From contig JBOHER010000489.1 in assembly GCA_050701115.1 (NCBI GenBank), positions 1-11,326 of the forward strand: DNA of 11,326 nt, read 5' to 3'. Below, piece by piece: positions 6,417-11,326 of the stretch (the first letter of the stretch is position 1; each line of letters opens with the position of its first letter). Source of the stretch: JBOHER01 sp050701115. Lineage in GTDB: Bacteria > Actinomycetota > Actinomycetes > Mycobacteriales > Pseudonocardiaceae. Made by a program: the position numbers and the translations under genes. The notes beneath the pieces are model-generated. The model had not been told where the DNA came from and did no database searches. It worked only from the letters and a program-made list of their open reading frames with translations.

Positions 6417-8524
6417 TGCTCAAGGGCAAGCGTCAGCCGCTGCGCCGCCTGCCGGCACTGCTGGTGGGCGGCACGGTGTCGTTGATGTTGGGCACGATAG
6501 TCGTCGTGCACCTCGGACTTGGTGCATCGGGCGTCGGGGTCGGCGACATCCTCAGCCTGCTCGCGGGCAACGCCGATTCGAACACCGAGGCCGTGCTGAG
6601 GGGCAGCAGGCTGCCGCGCACCCTGGCCGGCCTGGTCACCGGCATCGCACTCGGCGTGTCCGGAACCCTCATCCAGGGCGCTACCCGCAACCCGCTTGCC
6701 GCACCGGACACCCTCGGGATCAACGCCGGTGCCTACCTCGCGGTGGTCTCGGTCGCCTTCACCGGATTCAACGTCGGGCTGCTCGGCGGCGGGGGAGTGG
6801 CGTTCCTCGGCGGGCTGCTCGCGATGCTGGTGGTGTATCTGCTTACCGTCGGCGGGGTGCTGACCCCGGGCAGGGTGCTACTCGCGGGCGCGACGGTGAT
6901 GCTCGCCGGGATGGCAGCCGCGGAGTTCCTGCAGATCCTCGACGAGAACTCGACGCGGGGCCTGTACTTCTGGGGTCAGGGCTCGTTGCTGCAGACCGGG
7001 CTCGACCGGCCGCTGATCATCGGTGCGGTTGTGTTGTGCGCCGCGCTGCCGGCCCCGCTGCTCGCCCGACCGCTCGACCTGATCGCGCTCGGCGACGAGA
7101 CCGCGGAGTCGCTCGGGGTACGGGTCAATCGGATTCGGGCCGCCGCGCTGCTGCTGGCGGTGCTGCTCGCGGCGGCTGCGGTAACCGTGGCAGGACCGGT
7201 CGCCTTCGTCGGCTTGATCGCTCCGGTCGCGGTGCGGCTGATGGGCATCAACGCGCACGCCGCGCGACTGCCCCTGGCCGGTCTGATTGCCGCCACCCTC
7301 GTGCTGGCCGCCGATGCGGCCGCCCAGTTGGCGCTGCCGCCATCGGCAGGCTATGGCGAACTGCCCGTCGGCGTGGTGACCGCGTTGATCGGCGGGCCCG
7401 TTTTCGTCCTGCTGGCCAGCAAGGTGACCACCGGAGACGCCGACGTCGGAGCCGCCGTCGTCGCGGGTGCGCCCCGCCGGGCGCACGGGTATCTGATCGC
7501 GGTCGTCATCGGCTTGCTCGCGCTCGGCGTGGCGATGGTGATCGGATTGCGGATCGGGGATGTCGACGTCAGCTGGCAGCAGCTCGGCGCGGTGCTCGCC
7601 GGTGCGGGGGACCCGATGAGCGAGGCCGTTGTGCGCTACCGGGTGCCGCGCATCCTGGTCGCCGCGGTCGCGGGCGCCTGCCTGGCGGTCGCCGGAGCTG
7701 CGGTGCAGTCGGTGGTGCGCAATCCGTTGGCCGAACCAGGCCTGATCGGCGTGACCCAAGGCGCCGCAGTGGGGGCGGTGCTGGTCATCCTGATCATTCC
7801 GGCTGCTCCCGCGGTGGCCCTTCCGCTGTCCGCGGCAGCAGGTGGCCTGGGCGCCCTCGGACTGGTGGTGCTGATCGCCCGGCAGCGCGCCGGGCTCGAT
7901 CCCACCAGGGTGGTGCTGGTCGGGCTGGGCTGCGCCTTCACCCTTCAGGCGCTGGTGCACATGATGGTGGTCGGCGCGCAGATGAACCTGTCGGCCGCGC
8001 TGACCTGGCTGTCCGGCAGCACTTATGCCAGGGACCTGCCGGTGCTCGCGTGGTTCATCGCACCGGTCGCGGTGGCCGTGCTGCTGGTGCTCCTCGCCCG
8101 GCCGGTGGACCTGCTGGCGTTCGGTGACGATCTGCCTCGCGCATTCGGCCTGTCGCTTGCCCGTGCTCGGCTGCTCGTGCTCGGCGGTGCGGCCGTGCTC
8201 GCGGCCGGTACCGCGGCCGCGATCGGCACGGTGGGTTTCGTCGGCCTGGTTGCTCCGCACCTGGCGCGGCGCATCGTGGGTAGCGGCACGGCCCGGCTGG
8301 TTCCGATGGCCGCCCTGCTCGGCGCGGTGCTCGTGGTCGGCGCCGACGCGCTCGGACGCGCTCTGCTGGCGCCGGTGGAGATTCCGGTCGGTGTGGTGAC
8401 CGCGCTGCTCGGCGCGCCCTACCTGATCTGGTTGCTGCGCAGGACGGAGTCGAGCACCGCGCGACTGACGCGCCGACCGCGGAGACAACGAGTGCGACCT
8501 GCGCCAGAGAGTGGACGCCAGTAA
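6416..8524 (+). CDS. Fused double-domain ferric-siderophore permease (FhuB-like, two FecCD halves)
   Basis: A 702-residue membrane protein that would form the whole translocation channel, whereas many importers use two separate FecCD subunits. Half 1 spans about 1-340 and half 2 about 355-680. Matching landmarks occur in both: LPRTLAGLVTGIALGVSG (66-83) and VPRILVAAVAGACLAVAG (410-427); RNPLAAPDTLGI and RNPLAEPGLIGV; the ATPase-coupling loops ALGDETAESLGV (224-235) and AFGDDLPRAFGL (568-579); and the endings ELPVGVVTALIGGP and EIPVGVVTALLGAP. Half 2 keeps the common FVGLVAPHLARR, while half 1 has FVGLIAPVAVRL, so the halves have diverged. About 18-20 membrane helices are expected for this fold. 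A basic tail (RRPRRQR) ends the chain. The start is fixed by the 1-nt overlap with the preceding stop. Confidence 0.95.
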   Translation: MLKGKRQPLRRLPALLVGGTVSLMLGTIVVVHLGLGASGVGVGDILSLLAGNADSNTEAVLRGSRLPRTLAGLVTGIALGVSGTLIQGATRNPLAAPDTLGINAGAYLAVVSVAFTGFNVGLLGGGGVAFLGGLLAMLVVYLLTVGGVLTPGRVLLAGATVMLAGMAAAEFLQILDENSTRGLYFWGQGSLLQTGLDRPLIIGAVVLCAALPAPLLARPLDLIALGDETAESLGVRVNRIRAAALLLAVLLAAAAVTVAGPVAFVGLIAPVAVRLMGINAHAARLPLAGLIAATLVLAADAAAQLALPPSAGYGELPVGVVTALIGGPVFVLLASKVTTGDADVGAAVVAGAPRRAHGYLIAVVIGLLALGVAMVIGLRIGDVDVSWQQLGAVLAGAGDPMSEAVVRYRVPRILVAAVAGACLAVAGAAVQSVVRNPLAEPGLIGVTQGAAVGAVLVILIIPAAPAVALPLSAAAGGLGALGLVVLIARQRAGLDPTRVVLVGLGCAFTLQALVHMMVVGAQMNLSAALTWLSGSTYARDLPVLAWFIAPVAVAVLLVLLARPVDLLAFGDDLPRAFGLSLARARLLVLGGAAVLAAGTAAAIGTVGFVGLVAPHLARRIVGSGTARLVPMAALLGAVLVVGADALGRALLAPVEIPVGVVTALLGAPYLIWLLRRTESSTARLTRRPRRQRVRPAPESGRQ

Positions 8525-8527
8525 AGC

Positions 8528-8553
8528 AAGGCTGCCCTAATTAGGCAACCCTT
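8528..8553. promoter_or_regulatory. Imperfect dyad after the permease gene, iron-box-like or terminator-like
   Basis: AAGG-TGCC-TAATTA-GGCA-CC-TT forms an imperfect dyad centred on the perfect palindrome CCTAATTAGG (8536-8545). It carries the TTAGG and CCTAA words of iron boxes but at the wrong spacing for a standard 19-bp site. It lies just after the stop codon at 8522-8524. I cannot tell whether it binds a repressor or forms RNA structure. Confidence 0.35.
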
Positions 8554-8587
8554 ACTTTCGAGACCAAGGTCACCCCGAAGCACTAAC

Positions 8588-8621
8588 TCAGGTAGACCTA
8601 ACTTAGGTTAGGGTTACCTCT
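8588..8621 (+). promoter_or_regulatory. Iron box 2 (IdeR/DmdR operator, possibly a double site) upstream of the ornithine monooxygenase
   Basis: The main site TTAGGTTAGGGTTACCTCT (8603-8621) matches the IdeR/DmdR consensus at 15 of 19 positions. A weaker site at 8588-8606 (13 of 19) overlaps it, and the two share the palindrome CCTAACTTAGG (8597-8607). TACGGT at 8625-8630 is a plausible -10, the same hexamer that follows iron box 1, with TTAGGT 16 nt upstream as -35. The arrangement suggests iron-repressed transcription of the monooxygenase and the genes after it. Confidence 0.8.
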
Positions 8622-8720
8622 GCCTACGGTGTGGACTCGGTCGCCGGGAGGCGACAACGCGCTCAGCGTGCGAGACCACCGGCAACTGAGGATGCGGCCC
8701 CGCCGCACGATTGGACGGTC

Positions 8721-10169
8721 ATGGCAGAAGGACTTCGGCGCGAGGCAACCGCGATAGCACGCGTAGATCCCCGAAGTGCGGGCGAACAACGCCTGGGATC
8801 ACGCTGCGAGACGCCGATCTACGACCTCGTCGGCGTGGGCTTCGGACCGTCGAATCTCTCGCTGGCGATAGCGTTGGCCGACCACAATGCCGAGGTCAAC
8901 GCCCGAGGTGGGCGGGCTCGAGGAGAGATCGTCACCGCGCACTTCCTGGAACGCCAGCCCCAGTTCGGCTGGCATCGGGGCATGCTGATCGACGACGCGA
9001 CCATGCAGGTGTCGTTCCTCAAGGACCTCGTGACCCTGCGCAATCCGGCCAGCAGGTACAGCTTCCTGTCCTATCTGCACAGCAAGGGCAGGTTGATCGA
9101 CTTCATCAACCACAAGAACCTCTTCCCGCTGCGGATCGAATTCCACGACTACTTCGAGTGGTGCGCCGCACAGGTCGACGACCAGGTCTCCTACGGGTAC
9201 GAGGTGGTCGCGGTGCGCCCGGTATGCGAGGGCGACGAGGTCGTCTGCTTCGACGTTGTGGCAAGGACCGGCGCGTGTTCGGACGAGCCGATGGTGCTTC
9301 GGGCCCGGAACCTGATCATGGCTACCGGACTCAGTCCGAACCTGCCTGCGGGCATAGCTGCGGGCGACCGCGTGTGGCACAACAGCGACCTGCTGCACCG
9401 GATCGATTCGGTGGACGAGGACACCGCGCGGCGGTTCATTGTCATTGGCGCGGGGCAGAGCGCGGCGGAGACCACGGCCTTCCTGCACGAGCGGTTCAGG
9501 CGCGCAGAGGTGTGCTCTGTTTTCTCCCGCTTCGGATACAGCCCCTCCGACGACAGCCCGTTCGCCAACCGGATCTTCGACCCATCGGCGGTGGACGAGT
9601 TCTACGTGGCGCCGGAATCCATGCAGCAGAAGATCATGGATTACCACGCCAACACGAACTACTCGGTCGTCGACATCGATCTCATCGATGACCTGTATCG
9701 GCGGACCTATCGGGAGAAAGTGCTCGGTGTCGCGCGGCTGCGGTGGTTCAACGCATCGCGCCCGATGGCGGTCGTCGAGACCGACAACGCCGTGCAGGTC
9801 ACCGTCGAGTCGATGACCAGCGGGGAAAGGACCGTGTTGGACGCTGACGTGGTGATCTGCGCGACGGGGTACCAGCCCGATGATTCCCTGCCCCTACTGG
9901 GAGATCTCGCCGGGCAGTGTCGCCGTGACGAGCGGGGCGGGCTCCGCGTCGAGCGGGACTACCGGGTGGTCACCGACGCGGAGATCCGTCCGGGCATATA
10001 CCTGCAGGGCGGAGGAACCGAGCACACGCACGGCATCACCTCGTCGCTGCTGTCCAACAACGCGATCCGATCGGGCGAGATCCTCGAGTCGATTCTCCAG
10101 CGACGCTTGTCGACCACCGGTGAGCCGGTGTGGCCCGCGCACGCAGTCAGCGGATCGCCCACCTCCTGA
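8721..10169 (+). CDS. L-ornithine N5-monooxygenase (SidA/PvdA/KtzI family)
   Basis: This FAD- and NADPH-dependent cytoplasmic enzyme would hydroxylate the side-chain nitrogen of L-ornithine, the first step towards hydroxamate siderophores. With the start at ATG 8721 it has 482 residues. The FAD site is GVGFGPSNLS (38-47), the NADPH site is VIGAGQSAAE (241-250) and the family ATGY motif is at 381-384. DDSPFANRIFDP (277-288), HANTNYSVVD (309-318) and GGTEHTHGITSSLLSN (431-446) resemble PvdA and especially KtzI. NTNYSVVD argues for ornithine over lysine, though lysine is not excluded. The frame is open back to GTG 8631, but that codon abuts a -10-like hexamer, and the stretch between has little third-position G/C bias. 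ATG 8721 is therefore preferred, with only a weak GGACGG nearby. It lies behind iron box 2 and is followed by a second binding protein. Confidence 0.88.
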   Translation: MAEGLRREATAIARVDPRSAGEQRLGSRCETPIYDLVGVGFGPSNLSLAIALADHNAEVNARGGRARGEIVTAHFLERQPQFGWHRGMLIDDATMQVSFLKDLVTLRNPASRYSFLSYLHSKGRLIDFINHKNLFPLRIEFHDYFEWCAAQVDDQVSYGYEVVAVRPVCEGDEVVCFDVVARTGACSDEPMVLRARNLIMATGLSPNLPAGIAAGDRVWHNSDLLHRIDSVDEDTARRFIVIGAGQSAAETTAFLHERFRRAEVCSVFSRFGYSPSDDSPFANRIFDPSAVDEFYVAPESMQQKIMDYHANTNYSVVDIDLIDDLYRRTYREKVLGVARLRWFNASRPMAVVETDNAVQVTVESMTSGERTVLDADVVICATGYQPDDSLPLLGDLAGQCRRDERGGLRVERDYRVVTDAEIRPGIYLQGGGTEHTHGITSSLLSNNAIRSGEILESILQRRLSTTGEPVWPAHAVSGSPTS

Positions 10170-10251
10170 GCCCGGCGTGCCAGCGCTTTCCGCGGCGAGG
10201 TGCCCGCACGCCTGTCGTTGTCCCTAGCCGCGCATCCCGAAAGGTAGTTCC
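10170..10251 (+). other. Short gap between monooxygenase and second binding protein
   Basis: This 82-bp gap holds no iron box and no clear hairpin. A GAAAGG ribosome site (10239-10244) precedes the next ATG. The lack of a promoter-like signal suggests co-transcription with the monooxygenase. Confidence 0.5.
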
Positions 10252-11280
10252 ATGTCACCCACTCCCACCCGAATGGCAGGGTTGCGCCTGCCCGCGTTGC
10301 TGCTTGCGCTGGTGTTATCGCTGGTGCTCGCAGCATGCGGCTCCGCGGACGAACCAGCGGCCGATGACGCAGCCGGCCAGCCGCAGGGCGCCTTCCCGAT
10401 CAGCGTGCAGCATAAGTACGGCGCCACCGAGATCTCGTCGGAACCGAAGCGGGTTGTCACGCTCGGCCTCACCGATCAGGACGCGGCGCTGGCCCTGGAT
10501 GTCAAGCCGGTCGGTGCCATTGACTGGTTCAAGGAGCGGCCGTACGGCAAGTGGCCGTGGGCCAAGGACCTGTGGGGAGCCGAAACACCCGAAATCGTCG
10601 GGGAGCGCGACGACTACAACATGGAGAAGATCGCCGCGCTCAAGCCCGATCTGATCCTCGCCGTGTACTCCGGCATGACGAAGGAGCAGTACGAGACGCT
10701 GTCGAAGATCGCCCCCGTGGTCGGCCAGGCCAAGGGACATGACGACTATGCGGCACCGTGGCAGGACATGACCCGGCAGGTCGGTAAGGCGCTCGGCAAG
10801 GCGGACGAGGTCGAGGAACTGATCTCGGCCATCATGGCGCGCTTCGAGGCCATACGCGAAGAGCACGCTGAGTTCGCCGAGCAAACATTGGTTGTGGCCG
10901 ACAGTTTCGAGCCGGGCAAGTACACGGCGTTCACCAGTACAGACGCCAAGGCGATCTTCTTCTCCGAGCTTGGGTTCACGCTCTCGCCCGAGGTGGACAA
11001 GCTGGCCAAACAGGGTTGGAACGCCGCCGAGTTCAGCGCTGAGCGGCTTGATCTGCTCGACGTCGACCGACTCGTATGGGGTACCGCCAGCACGGAAGCC
11101 AATGAGCGAATCAAGGCCGAGCCGCTCTACAAGAAGCTCGATGTCGCCAAGGAGAACCGCGACTTGTTCGTTCCTTACCAGGACCCGGACATCGGCGCGG
11201 CGTTCTCGTTCAACACGGTGCTGAGCATTCCGTACGCCATCGACGAGATGCTGCCGTTGCTGACGGCCGACACCAAGTAA
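10252..11280 (+). CDS. Second ferric-siderophore substrate-binding lipoprotein
   Basis: A 342-residue lipoprotein of the Fe3+-siderophore binding family. The signal peptide has Arg (LRLPALLLALVLSLVLAAC) and the lipobox LAAC gives a lipidated Cys at residue 29. The binding lobes begin near KRVVTLGLTDQDAALALDVKPVGAID (66-91). Other family landmarks are ALKPDLILAVYSGMT, LSKIAPVV and the closing PYAIDEMLPLL. It differs clearly from the binding protein encoded at 5430-6416, so the two probably bind different ferric siderophores or different forms of one. It sits 82 bp after the ornithine monooxygenase, which suggests it recognises the siderophore made by this locus. No permease or ATPase is encoded next to it in the window, so it may use the importer encoded upstream. 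The start is supported by GAAAGG 7 nt upstream. Confidence 0.92.
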   Translation: MSPTPTRMAGLRLPALLLALVLSLVLAACGSADEPAADDAAGQPQGAFPISVQHKYGATEISSEPKRVVTLGLTDQDAALALDVKPVGAIDWFKERPYGKWPWAKDLWGAETPEIVGERDDYNMEKIAALKPDLILAVYSGMTKEQYETLSKIAPVVGQAKGHDDYAAPWQDMTRQVGKALGKADEVEELISAIMARFEAIREEHAEFAEQTLVVADSFEPGKYTAFTSTDAKAIFFSELGFTLSPEVDKLAKQGWNAAEFSAERLDLLDVDRLVWGTASTEANERIKAEPLYKKLDVAKENRDLFVPYQDPDIGAAFSFNTVLSIPYAIDEMLPLLTADTK

Positions 11281-11301
11281 CCGGTCACCACTACGCAGCA
11301 A

Positions 11302-11326
11302 GAGAAGGCGATTTGATCAATGTTCG
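11302..11326 (+). CDS. Start signals of a further gene, cut by the right edge
   Basis: GAGAAGG (11302-11308) is a good ribosome site. It is followed 4 nt later by TTG at 11313 and 11 nt later by ATG at 11320, which are in different frames. Only two to five codons are visible, so the product cannot be identified. A siderophore NRPS or another pathway gene is expected from context only. Confidence 0.4.

Noticed and set aside
7036..8127. Plus-strand open frame of 363 codons inside the permease gene
   Set aside because: Arg/Gly-rich out-of-frame reading of the permease; no domain or start signal.
6878..8488. Minus-strand open frame of 536 codons
   Set aside because: Antisense of the fused permease; very rich in His, Gln, Arg and Gly with no domain.
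8631..8720. GTG 8631 as the monooxygenase start
   Set aside because: No ribosome site, directly abuts a -10-like TACGGT, and weak third-position G/C bias; kept only as an alternative.
8799..9647. Minus-strand open frame of 282 codons
   Set aside because: Antisense of the monooxygenase, whose motifs are fully intact on the plus strand.
8721..10169. L-lysine N6-monooxygenase
   Set aside because: NTNYSVVD and the DDSPFANRIFDP region match ornithine enzymes better; not fully excluded without an alignment.

Overview
The window comes from a high-GC actinomycete. The evidence is the strong G/C bias at third codon positions, GTG starts, an IdeR/DmdR-type iron box (19-bp dyad, TTAGG...CCTAA), a lipoprotein-anchored ferric-siderophore ABC importer and a DUF4407-type membrane protein. 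A Pseudonocardiales-like host is my best guess, but this is inference and no marker gene is present.

Left part (1-2506, minus strand): a two-gene operon. A 93-residue protein is followed 15 bp later by a large subtilisin-family (S8) serine protease that runs off the left edge. The protease has an I9-like prodomain, a complete Asp/His/Asn/Ser catalytic set, and at least four 56-residue FG-GAP/VCBS-like repeats, encoded by 168-bp DNA repeats. The small upstream protein resembles the protease's own prodomain, so the pair may be a protease plus a separate prodomain-type partner. The protease has no visible Sec signal peptide. This reading frame is open to the window edge and is easy to miss because its stop lies outside.

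Middle (2507-4579): a 254-bp divergent intergenic region, then a plus-strand DUF4407 membrane protein with four predicted membrane segments, an extracytoplasmic coiled coil and a long charged tail. A hairpin follows, and then an iron-box promoter.

Right part (4580-11326, plus strand): an iron-acquisition locus. The first transcription unit, behind iron box 1, encodes an ABC ATPase, a substrate-binding lipoprotein and a FhuB-like permease in which two FecCD halves are fused in one chain. Together these make a complete ferric-siderophore importer. The second unit, behind iron box 2, encodes an L-ornithine N5-monooxygenase of the PvdA/KtzI type and a second substrate-binding lipoprotein. A further start signal lies at the very right edge. 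The monooxygenase makes the hydroxamate precursor of a peptide siderophore, so the rest of a hydroxamate siderophore pathway (an NRPS) probably continues to the right. Under iron limitation the metal-dependent repressor would release both promoters, switching on synthesis and uptake together.

The iron locus is a recognisable type of system. The least familiar part is the left-hand prodomain-like protein/S8-FG-GAP pair and its possible relation to the divergent DUF4407 gene.
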